Positions 26,571-35,161 of a stretch of 64,000 bases of DNA are shown piece by piece. The first letter of the stretch is position 1; every line of letters begins with the position of its first letter. The DNA comes from Pseudovibrio sp000156235 (GTDB lineage Bacteria > Pseudomonadota > Alphaproteobacteria > Rhizobiales > Stappiaceae). Below the pieces are notes generated by a model. It was not told where the DNA came from and ran no database searches. It saw only the letters and a program-made list of their open reading frames with translations. The position numbers and the translations under genes were made by a program. The stretch is taken from NCBI RefSeq assembly GCF_000156235.1, contig NZ_DS996811.1:248001-312000 (forward strand), given 5' to 3'.

Positions 26571-27345
26571 TCATCAGCTGGCTGGGTGTGACGCCAAGAC
26601 GTTTCTTGAAAGTCGAGCTCATATGCGCGTGGGAGGAAAACCCGCAGGCATAAGCCACATCACTGAGGTTTTTCTGCGACTTGGCCAGAAGCCTGCGCGC
26701 CCGCGCCACGCGCCGCTCAACCACATAGTCGTGGGGCGTTTTACCCGTTGCTGCTTTGAAGGCGCGATTGAAGAAGCCAGATGAAAGATCAACGCACCCT
26801 GCCAGATCTGAAATAGAAATCTGCTCAGAAAGCTGGGCTTCAACCAGCTCTTCAATGCGTTTGAGGCGCGCTTCTGTCATGGACGCAGAGGCTGGAGGCT
26901 CATACAACGAGCCAGCCTGCACTTGATCCACCACATCGAGCAGAGCAAAGAGCAGCGTTTCCAACTCCAACGCATCAGAATGCTCACCGACCAGCAACGC
27001 CTTACGCAGCTCATAGGTTGCTGCAATCGCTTCATTCGAGATGGCATGATTGAACCGCAAGGCATTTTCATCCGTGCGCAGATGCTCTTCAGGAACCGTG
27101 AAGGTCAGATACTCACCACCTCGTTCACTTTCTGAGGTCACCGCACAGCCTTCTGGCACAAAGGCGAGGCTGTTGGGACGGGTCCAGAAATCAACCCGGC
27201 GATCGCTGTTGAAGGAATGAACCCCGCGCTGGCTTTCAAACGCAAATCCGACAGAGGCCTGAGCAGCAGTATAAGACACAGCATAGGCACTGCTCGGCAA
27301 CAGCTGCACCTTCCACTTGCTAACAATGTCCCGCCTTAAACTCAT
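26563..27345 (-). CDS. AraC family transcriptional regulator
   Basis: A 260-residue regulator with an N-terminal cupin-like sensing domain (about 1-140, including GGEYLTFTVPEEHL) and a C-terminal AraC DNA-binding domain with two helix-turn-helix units: ISISDLAGCVDLSSGFFNRAFKAATGKTPHDYV and SDVAYACGFSSHAHMSSTFKKRLGVTPSQ are each seen in pieces consistent with the family. It is divergent from the threonine dehydratase-like gene across 190 bases, so it is a likely regulator of that gene. The ligand is unknown. Confidence 0.9.
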   Translation of the reverse strand: MSLRRDIVSKWKVQLLPSSAYAVSYTAAQASVGFAFESQRGVHSFNSDRRVDFWTRPNSLAFVPEGCAVTSESERGGEYLTFTVPEEHLRTDENALRFNHAISNEAIAATYELRKALLVGEHSDALELETLLFALLDVVDQVQAGSLYEPPASASMTEARLKRIEELVEAQLSEQISISDLAGCVDLSSGFFNRAFKAATGKTPHDYVVERRVARARRLLAKSQKNLSDVAYACGFSSHAHMSSTFKKRLGVTPSQLMIS

Positions 27346-27420
27346 AGTCTCATGTATTTCAACAGGTTCTCACCGCCTGCCCCACACGCAGACGCCCTTA
27401 TCTATAAGCTGAACTGAGGA

Positions 27421-27487
27421 GACCTGACAAGGAGACATCCGTAGAAGGATGTTTAGGTCAGTATTTTGAAAGCCAGCGGATCTGGCT
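27421..27487 (+). promoter_or_regulatory. Structured leader upstream of the threonine dehydratase-like gene
   Basis: Two hairpins lie in a row. The first is nested: GACCT...AGGTC (27421-27459) encloses CATCC-N6-GGATG. The second is AGCCAG-N5-CTGGCT (27471-27487). They precede a GAGG ribosome-binding site at 27524. I do not recognise a known riboswitch class; DNA binding by the divergent AraC protein is an alternative explanation. Confidence 0.35.
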
Positions 27488-27535
27488 GGCTCTACCATCA
27501 CGGCAAAGCATTTTGGTTTGTCATGAGGATTTTGA

Positions 27536-28528
27536 ATGCCGTTGTTTTCTTTGCAAGATCTGGAAGCTGCTCACACCACAGTCCGTCAGTTTGTCCCTGA
27601 AACCCCCGTCTACGCTTGGCCTTTGCTTAAGGAGCGGACGGGCGTTGATATATATGTGAAGCATGAGAACCATACACCAACCGGCTCGTTCAAAGCCCGT
27701 GGTGGGTTCACCTATGTTGATGCGCTGATGAAGTCTGGCGAAAGGCCCAATGGATTGGTCACCGCCACCCGCGGCAATCACGGTCAATCGGTTGCGCTTG
27801 GAGCCACCCGCAATGGCATCCCGTCTTACATCATCGTGCCTGAAGGCAACTCCCTGGAAAAGAACGCGGCTATGCGCGCCTTTGGAGCCAACGTGATCAT
27901 CGCAGGCAAGGATTTTGACGAGAGCCGCGTGGTTGCACAGCAGCTGCAGGATGAGCATGGCTATCACATGGTGCCGCCGTTCCATGAGAACCTGGTCAAA
28001 GGCGTTTCCACCTATGCGTTGGAGCTCTATCGCGCCATCGCAGATCTAGATGTGGTTTACGTTCCCATCGGCATGGGCTCCGGCATTTGCAGCCTGATCA
28101 CCGTGCGTGATTTGTTGGGATTGAAGACAAAAATCATCGGCGTAACGGCTCAAAACGCCAATGCTTTCGCCTTGTCCTTTGCTGCCAGAAAAGCAGTGCA
28201 GACAGAAACAGCCAACACCTTCGCCGACGGCATGGCCTGCCGTGACCCACAAGCGCAGCCGCTGGAGATTATCCTGAAAGGGGCAGAGGATGTGGTCAGC
28301 GTCAGCGAAGCCCAGATCGCAGAAGCGATGATGGCCTATTACAAAGACACTCATAACCTCGCCGAAGGGGCGGGTGCTGCACCACTGGCCGCCCTGCTAG
28401 CCAATCGCACCAACCTTCAAGGCAAACGCATCGCCACCATCCTCACCGGCGGCAACATCGACCTCACCACCTTCCTGTATGTGATGAACACCCACTCGCA
28501 GGAAACCAGCGAGCTGGCATCAGCCTGA
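27536..28528 (+). CDS. Threonine/serine dehydratase-like PLP enzyme
   Basis: A 330-residue fold-type II PLP enzyme. The PLP lysine is in TPTGSFKARGG near residue 50; TRGNHGQSVALGA binds the substrate carboxylate; PIGMGSGICS is the glycine-rich phosphate loop; and ILTGGNIDLT lies near the end. It lacks the C-terminal ACT regulatory domain, so it is of the catabolic type. Threonine dehydratase, hydroxyaspartate ammonia-lyase and EutB-like enzymes share this design; the substrate cannot be separated here. It follows a GAGG site, and the divergent AraC gene is a candidate regulator. Its imine product would be a natural RidA substrate. Confidence 0.85.
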   Translation: MPLFSLQDLEAAHTTVRQFVPETPVYAWPLLKERTGVDIYVKHENHTPTGSFKARGGFTYVDALMKSGERPNGLVTATRGNHGQSVALGATRNGIPSYIIVPEGNSLEKNAAMRAFGANVIIAGKDFDESRVVAQQLQDEHGYHMVPPFHENLVKGVSTYALELYRAIADLDVVYVPIGMGSGICSLITVRDLLGLKTKIIGVTAQNANAFALSFAARKAVQTETANTFADGMACRDPQAQPLEIILKGAEDVVSVSEAQIAEAMMAYYKDTHNLAEGAGAAPLAALLANRTNLQGKRIATILTGGNIDLTTFLYVMNTHSQETSELASA

Positions 28529-28539
28529 TGAGACAACGA

Positions 28540-28560
28540 GGAGAGGGGACACCCCTCTCC
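28540..28560. terminator. Bidirectional terminator hairpin
   Basis: GGAGAGGGG and CCCCTCTCC pair perfectly around ACA, between the dehydratase-like gene and the converging DUF2339 fragment. Confidence 0.75.
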
Positions 28561-28573
28561 GACTTTGCTGAGT

Positions 28574-29023
28574 TTAAGCCTGATCCTGTTGAGGCTTGAG
28601 CTCAGGTTCTTCCCTTGTGTCAGACGTATCAAACGATAAGAACCGCTTATTCGCCCAAGCGATGCCAACCAGCGTCAAACCAAGGCCGATAAATGAGGTT
28701 GCTCGAGCGAGACCATAAAGACCTGACATATCGATGAAGAACACCTTGAGGCACGTCATGATGATAAAGGCGAGCCCAAGTTGACCGACACGTTTGCGCT
28801 GCTTAACAGAGGCAAACGCAATCAGGCCGACCGAGAAGATCAGCATTGCAACGGTGTAGCTGTAAAGCTCTTCAAGAACGACGCCTGACTCAGTCAGAAC
28901 CGGGCCTTGCCAGAAAGCGCGGATTTCCAGTCCCACATACATAATCAGCAGAACCCCGGCCAAACTTCGGGTCACGTTATGCAGCTTCGGTTCAGATATC
29001 CAAAAGCGTTCTGTGGCAGGCAA
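28574..29023 (-). pseudogene. C-terminal fragment of a DUF2339 multi-spanning membrane protein
   Basis: The frame encodes 149 residues with about four membrane helices. The end, CLKVFFIDMSGLYGLARATSFIGLGLTLVGI, and LEELYSYTVAMLIFSVGLIAF match the last part of DUF2339 proteins, which usually have 700-1000 residues. The only start is a TTG, the frame remains open for about 14 codons before it, and no other DUF2339 coding sequence is found in the following 800 bases. I therefore read it as a remnant left by a deletion; expression as a short protein is possible but unsupported. Confidence 0.6.
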
Positions 29024-29786
29024 AGGAGTGTCTTGAGAGAAAGACTTCGTTAGTACATCACGTTGTTCAAATTAGAGCCTCTATCATTAAGCTGATAGTT
29101 AGGGACAAGATGGGATGACTTGGGATCAAATGCTCAAGTAAACAGTCATGTGCTGTACTACTGACAGTTTAATCTGGCTGGCAACAGCTAACTTGCAGTG
29201 ACTATTACCGTTGGCAGTACTGTAAGAGCTCCGGTAAGTGAGTAACGGTTATCAGCGCTGAGGACCAATCGCGGTTCTTCAAGTACTTCCTTAAAAGGTT
29301 GAGACACGCAAACTCAGAGGCGCTTCAAGTCATTGCCCAAAATGGCCTTACAGAAGTAAGATCTGCCATCAACCAAAGACCATGCTTAAGTCAATATGCC
29401 TGCGGAAACCGCTCTGGTTGTAACCATTAGCAAAATTTTCTAGTTATGCTCCGCAATCACCTTCTACTTAGCTTTGTCTTATGCTTTTGCAATTTTCCTC
29501 CAGAGGCAAAGGAAAACTGGGGCGCAACTCAAAACGTAGCAATGGCTATTTGAGCAAACTTCTGTTGCACAAAACAAGCACCAACCTAGGCGGATCCCAA
29601 CACCGACAGGACGGCCTGTCCAAACTGCAAGAAACCTCGTTTAAGAGAGAACGTCCTGAACACAACCTAATATAGAAATATTAAACAGTAGAGTAGAAGT
29701 TTGACACCACCGTCGTGCACAACGACGATCTTTACTGTTGCATTAATCCAGCATCGTTAACTCGATAGCAAAAGTGGGAAATATTT
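29024..29786. other. Gene-poor region between the DUF2339 fragment and the MoxR operon
   Basis: About 760 bases with no convincing gene. Short open frames are present but lack ribosome-binding sites and family features. It may be decayed DNA left from loss of the rest of the DUF2339 gene. A small hairpin, CGTCGT-N5-ACGACG, lies near 29712. Confidence 0.4.
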
Positions 29787-29815
29787 TTGACACTACATAT
29801 CATAATCTGTATAAA
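29787..29815 (+). promoter_or_regulatory. Near-consensus sigma-70 promoter of the MoxR/DUF58 operon
   Basis: TTGACA at 29787-29792 and TATAAA at 29810-29815 are separated by the ideal 17 bases. The start of transcription should be near 29822, directly before a palindrome and the first gene. Confidence 0.75.
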
Positions 29816-29822
29816 AATTTTG

Positions 29823-29847
29823 CACGATCATATTATATTTGATCGTG
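29823..29847 (+). promoter_or_regulatory. Palindrome at the transcript start, before the first operon gene
   Basis: CACGATCA and TGATCGTG are perfect 8-base arms with a 9-base AT-only spacer. It lies exactly where transcription should begin and ends one base before the ATG at 29848. It could be a repressor operator, or an RNA hairpin that limits translation. Confidence 0.6.
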
Positions 29848-30600
29848 ATGAAGTGTTTGACTATCGATATTCATATGTTCCGTTTTATTCAATTACTCTT
29901 CATTTCTTATTTCTTGACAACACCTCACTGGAGTTCTGCTCAACAGCCTTCCAAAATACCGTTTGAAGTTGGAAAGAGTGGTAAAGCGTACTTGCAAGAA
30001 GTCAGGTTCCGCAGCATAGAAACTGATGTTGCTTATTTTTATCCCTTCGGCCCGCCACCTCCGATGGAGACACGACAAGAACCTAAGGCACCACCTGACC
30101 TGTCAAATCAGAATGTAGAATGGTCTCTTGGCAGTGTCAGTAATATTGTCTTTTTAGTTTCTACCGGAGTACTGCTGACAATCGGTTATGTGTTCGTCCG
30201 TTACGGCGGTAATATTTCTGTCTCAATGAGCCAGAATGCTGGCAATGCTGTACGAGGTTACAACAAGATAGCCCACAGCAGCGGAACTTTGTCACCATCA
30301 ACATCAAGCAGTTTAGCGAGTATTCTGGGCCTTCAAGACCGACGCGAAGCTCTAATTCAACTTACTCAGGTAGCTCTGGAAGCAGCAATTTCAGCAGATG
30401 GAGCGCGACTTCAACGCAGCTGGACAGCACGCGAAGCATTGCGGCATCTACCGGGGGATCAAAGCCATATGAGCGCCCTGCGCAGTCTTGTTCATACTAG
30501 TGAGCGTGTGCATTTCGGCGGACGGGATGTAAGCGAAGAAGAGTTTCAATCACATGTCAATGATATAAAGCCGCTGCTGCAGTCTGAGGCCCGCGCATGA
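29848..30600 (+). CDS. DUF4129-type membrane protein, first gene of MoxR operon
   Basis: A protein of about 250 residues. A signal/anchor segment (FIQLLFISYFLTTPHWSSAQ) is followed by an exported part of about 75 residues, one membrane helix (SNIVFLVSTGVLLTIGYVFV) and a cytoplasmic C-terminal domain. The latter, with WTAREALRHLP and then SERVHFGGRDVSEEEF, matches the DUF4129 pattern (a T-x-R-E motif, then VRFGG). ATGs at 29848 and 29875 are both possible; neither has a clear ribosome-binding site, and the first abuts the palindrome. The stop overlaps the next start. The role is unknown, but the family sits with MoxR/DUF58 genes in many bacteria. Confidence 0.75.
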   Translation: MKCLTIDIHMFRFIQLLFISYFLTTPHWSSAQQPSKIPFEVGKSGKAYLQEVRFRSIETDVAYFYPFGPPPPMETRQEPKAPPDLSNQNVEWSLGSVSNIVFLVSTGVLLTIGYVFVRYGGNISVSMSQNAGNAVRGYNKIAHSSGTLSPSTSSSLASILGLQDRREALIQLTQVALEAAISADGARLQRSWTAREALRHLPGDQSHMSALRSLVHTSERVHFGGRDVSEEEFQSHVNDIKPLLQSEARA

Positions 30601-31922
30601 GCATTTCTGGACTTGGAGCAAAACGGAGTGGTATGCGGCTCGAAACAATGGCAATTGCTGCCTTTGGGATACTCCTCCTTTTTGTTGTATTTTATGCTGT
30701 TTCGCAGCGGCAGCAGTCCCTGAGAGCCTCACCCTCTGGGTTCGATGGGTTGCAGATCTGGCTCACATCCGAAGGCGTCAGCACTCAAAGCTTCTTCGGT
30801 GGTTGGCAAGTTAATCAGAACTCTCTCGGTCTGCTGATGATTCCGCTATACGATACAAAGCCTGACAGCAACCGTATCCTACCACGAACCAAGGAAGACC
30901 TGCTACTCCAGCAAGATGAGTACGATCTCAACTCGTCTGCGATCCTGGAAAAAATCCGCCGGGTACCAACTCTCGTCATTCTGCCAAAATGGCGCAGCGG
31001 AATGCGTCTGGCCAAGGTTGCACATCCCGTTCTGCTGAACGAAGTGTCTGTGAGGGAAAAGTTGCTCCAGAAACTGACCGGACAGAGTTCTGCAAAAATT
31101 GTGAATACTAGCCGTCCCTTTAGTGACTTCAAATATATATCAAAAAGTGGCAAAGGATTTTCTGCACGGCTTTATGCCGCGCAAATGTTCACGAGCCCCG
31201 GATGCACCCCCATCATTGGATCAGCTGATGCAATGGTTTTGGGTGAATGCTCCGTAAACCGCGGCAAGAACAAGGCGAAAGATACGCAGTTTCTAGTGCT
31301 TTCAGATCCTGATCTGTTGAACAATCATGGACTTCGCATGGCAGATAACTCCGCAATCGCAAGCGATTACCTACAGCAGTATGCGAAAGAGCGCAATGTG
31401 ATGATCGATTACAGCCGTAGCGTGTGGTTGACCGATCCAGAAGCTGGCGTACACCGCGAACGAAGCTGGGCTGATCTCAAACGTTTTTTCGAACCGCCGT
31501 TTCTCATCCTCTGGCTAGGCGGGTTTATAGCATTAGTCCTGTTCGTCTGGCGCTCTTGGTTGCGCTATGGTCCGATACGCCATGAGTCTGTGTCTGACAC
31601 CAGCGGCAAGACGCAGGCATTTTACGCACGAGCCAGACTGATGCGGCTTTGCGATCAGGATGGGGCGTTGATTGATGAATATGCCCGTGCCCGACTAGTA
31701 ACTTCAGCAGCAGCACTCTTTGGCCCAGCATATTCGCGGCACTATGCTAAGCCAGAGGTGTTTTTAGAATATGTCACGCGCCGTTTTCCCGAACACGCAG
31801 TTGCGCTGGAGAGCGTCCTGACAGCAATTCAAAACCTTCCGTTGCGAGTTTCTCCGACAGAGGCAATTCACCATGTTGATGAACTTGAAACGCTATTGGA
31901 ACAGATAACACATGACACTTGA
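30597..31922 (+). CDS. DUF4350 domain membrane protein
   Basis: A 441-residue protein with an N-terminal membrane helix (MAIAAFGILLLFVVFYAV), a large extracytoplasmic domain of DUF4350 type starting at SPSGFDGLQIWLTSEGV, and a second helix (FLILWLGGFIALVLFVW, near residue 305) before a helical cytoplasmic tail. The domain, which has a GATase-like fold in related proteins, includes PTLVILPKWRSGM and VLSDPDLLNNHGL. Start and stop both overlap the neighbouring genes, indicating coupled translation. No function is established for the family. Confidence 0.8.
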   Translation: MSISGLGAKRSGMRLETMAIAAFGILLLFVVFYAVSQRQQSLRASPSGFDGLQIWLTSEGVSTQSFFGGWQVNQNSLGLLMIPLYDTKPDSNRILPRTKEDLLLQQDEYDLNSSAILEKIRRVPTLVILPKWRSGMRLAKVAHPVLLNEVSVREKLLQKLTGQSSAKIVNTSRPFSDFKYISKSGKGFSARLYAAQMFTSPGCTPIIGSADAMVLGECSVNRGKNKAKDTQFLVLSDPDLLNNHGLRMADNSAIASDYLQQYAKERNVMIDYSRSVWLTDPEAGVHRERSWADLKRFFEPPFLILWLGGFIALVLFVWRSWLRYGPIRHESVSDTSGKTQAFYARARLMRLCDQDGALIDEYARARLVTSAAALFGPAYSRHYAKPEVFLEYVTRRFPEHAVALESVLTAIQNLPLRVSPTEAIHHVDELETLLEQITHDT

Positions 31923-32868
31923 AACTTTACAAAACCGATCTGATGCTCTTCGAAGCGAGATCGGCAAAACTGTTTTGGGGCAGGAAGACGTGGTCGAAAT
32001 GCTCCTGATCGCGTTGTTTGCGCGCGGTCACGTGTTATTGGAAGGCCCACCGGGTACTGCAAAAACTTTACTTGGTCGAAGTTTTGCTGCCGCTATGGAT
32101 CTGAAGTTCGGACGTATCCAGTTCACGCCCGACTTAATGCCGGGTGACGTTCTTGGCACTTCGATCTTCAACTTCCAAACCAATGAATTTGTCCTGACAC
32201 CGGGTCCAATCTTCACCCAAGTTTTGCTTGCGGATGAGATAAACCGTGCGCCTCCCAAAACACAGGCTGCCCTGCTACAGGCGATGAACGAACGAACCGT
32301 TAGCATTGACGGAAGTGATCATTCACTGGGACGCGAGTTCATCGTAGTTGCCACTCAGAATCCGATTGAACAGCAAGGCACCTACCCACTGCCCGAAGCA
32401 CAGCTGGACCGTTTTTTGTTCAAGTTGGTGATCGACTTCCCACCCGAGAGCGTCGAGTTGGCCATATTGCGTCAACATGCCAGCACGCCAATGGAATCTA
32501 GAATGGAAATTGAAGGCTTGGCAAAAGCTCTCGATGCCCAGGCTCTAGCTGAGAGTCGGAAGCTGATAGATGGGATTATTCTGGACGACGACATTCTTTC
32601 TTACATCTTGCATCTGGTTCGGGCTACGCGGGAAAGCTCTGAGATCGCCTTTGGCGCGTCGACCCGAGCCGCGGATGCACTTGCTGCCGCGACACGATCG
32701 CTGGCAGGACTGAGTGGTCGCGATTTTGCTATCCCTGACGATGTCAAACGATTGTTCGTTCCAGCTCTGCGACATCGTATTGTGCTGGGCCCGTCTGCTG
32801 AGATCGAAGGTCGTAGCTCCGCTATGGTACTTGAAAATATTCTCAATCAAATCGAGGCCCCCCGCTGA
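31912..32868 (+). CDS. MoxR family AAA+ ATPase
   Basis: A 318-residue MoxR ATPase. Walker A reads LEGPPGTAKT (near residue 45), Walker B reads LLADEINRAPPKTQAALLQAM, sensor 1 is in VVATQNPIEQQGTYPLPEAQLDRF, and the C-terminal lid has ASTRAADALAAATR. MoxR proteins act with DUF58/von Willebrand-type partners as chaperone-like machines for metal insertion or complex assembly. Its reading frame starts 11 bases before the end of the DUF4350 gene and ends at the DUF58 start. It is the only soluble energy-providing gene of the operon. Confidence 0.94.
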   Translation: MTLETLQNRSDALRSEIGKTVLGQEDVVEMLLIALFARGHVLLEGPPGTAKTLLGRSFAAAMDLKFGRIQFTPDLMPGDVLGTSIFNFQTNEFVLTPGPIFTQVLLADEINRAPPKTQAALLQAMNERTVSIDGSDHSLGREFIVVATQNPIEQQGTYPLPEAQLDRFLFKLVIDFPPESVELAILRQHASTPMESRMEIEGLAKALDAQALAESRKLIDGIILDDDILSYILHLVRATRESSEIAFGASTRAADALAAATRSLAGLSGRDFAIPDDVKRLFVPALRHRIVLGPSAEIEGRSSAMVLENILNQIEAPR

Positions 32869-34163
32869 TCCGCCCTTCTCCCCGACTTCTGTTTGCCGCC
32901 TGCGTTGCGCTAGTGGTATCGATACTGAACATCGTCCTTGCCGATGGGCAACGTGGGATCGCATTTGCTCCCTGGGGACTACTTGCAGTTCTTACAACCG
33001 CTGATTTGTTGCTGTCTTTTTCGCATAGGAAACAGCTAAGTTATAAAATGGTTTCAGAGATTTTCATTGGTGAGAGCCAGACTCTGAAACTAGAGATTCC
33101 CCGAATGCCTGCTGGCCTTCAGGCACAGCTGGATTGGCCTGAAGGCCTGAGCGGCGATGCAAAAATCAGTTTTGCAAGGCAGGCGAATGGAGTTGGCATC
33201 GCGGAGATTGAATGCCGTGGCGTGAGACGCGGCGTTTGGACCTTTAATCACATCTGGTTGTGTTGGACGTCGAAGTTGAAGCTATTCGAGTTCGTACCGC
33301 GGCTTGACTTTGATCTTGAGATAAAAGTAGTCCCCAACATCCGTCTTGTGCAGTCGGGTGAGATCGCTACAAAGGTGCAATCAGCGCTCTATGGTGTAAA
33401 AGAAAATCGGGCCGTTGGCGAAGGAGCAGAATTCCATCAGCTGCGAGATTTCGTTCAAGGTATGGATGTTAAATCCATCGATTGGAAACGGTCAGCCAAA
33501 CGCCGATCATTGGTATCCCGGGAACTGCACGCTGAGCGTAATCACCACGTAATTTTAGCGTTAGACACTGGCTATCTGATGGGAGAGAAAATTGGTAACT
33601 TGCCAAAGGTCGACCATGCTATGACCTCAGCACTGGCTGTTGCTTGGGCAGCAGCTATTGGTGGCGACCAAGTGGGCTACTACGCCTATGATCTCCGCCC
33701 AAGATCTTTTGTTGCACCGACGCAAGGACGACAGGCTTTTGCCCGACTGCGCAGCTGGAGTAGTGAGCAGACGTACTCAGGGCATGAAACCAACCACACA
33801 CTTGCACTGACTGAACTGAATGCGCGCACCCCAAAGCGAAGTCTGGTCATTGTATTCACAGATTTTATTGACACCACTTCAGCTGAACTGCTGGTGGAAA
33901 ATCTGGCCATTCTGTCCAAACGGCATCTGTTGATTTTTGTCGCAATCCGCGATCCAGCGATAGAAGCTTTGATAGAGACACCACCCGAAGACTTGGACGG
34001 GGTTGCAGTCCTAGTAGCTGCAAATCAAGCGATAAATGAACGAAGGTTGGTGCTGGAACGGCTCACCCGCTTAGGTATTACGGTGTTAGATGCTACCCCA
34101 GAAACTGTGACTGGGCGGTTGATCTCGACCTATCTTGAAATCAAGGCACGGGAGATGATCTGA
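32865..34163 (+). CDS. DUF58 protein (MoxR partner), probable CTG start
   Basis: A protein of about 432 residues. The N-terminus holds two membrane helices, then a beta domain, and the DUF58 signature GAEFHQLRDFVQGMDVKSIDWKRSAK in the middle; the C-terminal part resembles a von Willebrand A domain (VILALDTGYLMG, VIVFTDFID). The usual family start, a basic R-P-x-R segment before the first helix, is encoded upstream of the first GTG (32913). A CTG at 32865 overlaps the MoxR stop, has a GAGG site seven bases before it and restores the full helix. The end overlaps the SpoIIM-type gene by one base. Confidence 0.85.
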   Translation: MIRPSPRLLFAACVALVVSILNIVLADGQRGIAFAPWGLLAVLTTADLLLSFSHRKQLSYKMVSEIFIGESQTLKLEIPRMPAGLQAQLDWPEGLSGDAKISFARQANGVGIAEIECRGVRRGVWTFNHIWLCWTSKLKLFEFVPRLDFDLEIKVVPNIRLVQSGEIATKVQSALYGVKENRAVGEGAEFHQLRDFVQGMDVKSIDWKRSAKRRSLVSRELHAERNHHVILALDTGYLMGEKIGNLPKVDHAMTSALAVAWAAAIGGDQVGYYAYDLRPRSFVAPTQGRQAFARLRSWSSEQTYSGHETNHTLALTELNARTPKRSLVIVFTDFIDTTSAELLVENLAILSKRHLLIFVAIRDPAIEALIETPPEDLDGVAVLVAANQAINERRLVLERLTRLGITVLDATPETVTGRLISTYLEIKAREMI

Positions 34164-35161
34164 TGTCGAAAGCCGATCTCATTCGTTCTACCCGGTTCCG
34201 GAAGGAACGCGAAACCGATTGGTTACGGCTCGAAGAACTGGTAGCTCGGGCAGAGCGCGATGGCCTTCAACGGATGGATTTTGCTGAAGCCCGCGATCTT
34301 GCTGCGCTCTACCGGCAAGCGACAAGCTCCTTGGCGATCGCTCGAGAAATTTCGCTAGATCAGGCATTGTTGAATTACCTCGAAGCCCTAACAGCCCGGG
34401 CTTACCTATCAGTCTATGCGCCACAAGAACGACTGGGCGGACTGTTCAGTAAGTTTTTTTCACAAAGTGCGCCGCAAGCAATACGCCGATCATGGCTGTT
34501 TATTGCCATTGGATTTCTGAGCATGGGCTTGGGAGTATTGGTTGGCTATCAGCTTTATTTGGAAAACCCGGCCTGGTATCAAGTGTTCATGCCTGCTGAG
34601 CTTGCTAGCGGTCGCGGTCCTTCTTCAACCACTGAGGAGTTACGGCAGGTTATCTATAACAATAGCCCATCAACCTCTGGTCTGGGAGCCTTCGCAACAA
34701 CTCTATTCTCGCATAACACCCGCATCGCTATTTTTATCTTCGGGCTTGGGGTGTTCCTCTGTGCTCCCGCAATCGTTTTAACATTCTACAATGGCCTGAT
34801 ACTGGGCGCATTCTATGCTCTTCATGTTGAACATGGATTAGGAGTTGATGTGGGGGGCTGGCTATCCATTCATGGGGTCACAGAGATTTCTGCAATATGT
34901 ATCGCGTGCGGCGGTGGTTTACAGCTGGGCACCGCAGTACTGTTCCCCGGCAATAAAACTCGCAAACAAGCATTATACCACGCAGGCCGGGACGCTGCGA
35001 AACTGGCTTTGGTAGCTGCGGTTATGCTTATTGCTGCGGCATTTCTGGAAGGGTTCATGCGACAACTCGTTCAGGATGTCGCCGTTCGCTATACATTAGG
35101 CTGGGGGATCGGTTTATGTTGGCTCGCTTGGTTCATCCTGGGCGGAAAGGCACGATCATGA
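34163..35161 (+). CDS. SpoIIM (stage II sporulation protein M) family membrane protein
   Basis: A 332-residue integral membrane protein. A cytoplasmic helical N-terminus of about 105 residues (with RYRQATSSLAIAR-like LAALYRQATSSLAIAR) precedes about five membrane helices, including SWLFIAIGFLSMGLGVLVGY and IFIFGLGVFLCAPAIVLTFYNG. The segment HGVTEISAICIACGGGLQLG is the family hallmark. In spore formers SpoIIM helps engulfment; in Proteobacteria the family occurs with MoxR/DUF58/RDD genes and is of unknown role. It starts within the TGATG overlap with DUF58. Confidence 0.88.
   Translation: MSKADLIRSTRFRKERETDWLRLEELVARAERDGLQRMDFAEARDLAALYRQATSSLAIAREISLDQALLNYLEALTARAYLSVYAPQERLGGLFSKFFSQSAPQAIRRSWLFIAIGFLSMGLGVLVGYQLYLENPAWYQVFMPAELASGRGPSSTTEELRQVIYNNSPSTSGLGAFATTLFSHNTRIAIFIFGLGVFLCAPAIVLTFYNGLILGAFYALHVEHGLGVDVGGWLSIHGVTEISAICIACGGGLQLGTAVLFPGNKTRKQALYHAGRDAAKLALVAAVMLIAAAFLEGFMRQLVQDVAVRYTLGWGIGLCWLAWFILGGKARS

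Noticed and set aside
29481..29675. Small 64-codon frame in the gap before the MoxR operon
   Set aside because: No ribosome-binding site, no membrane or signal features, and located in a region that looks decayed.
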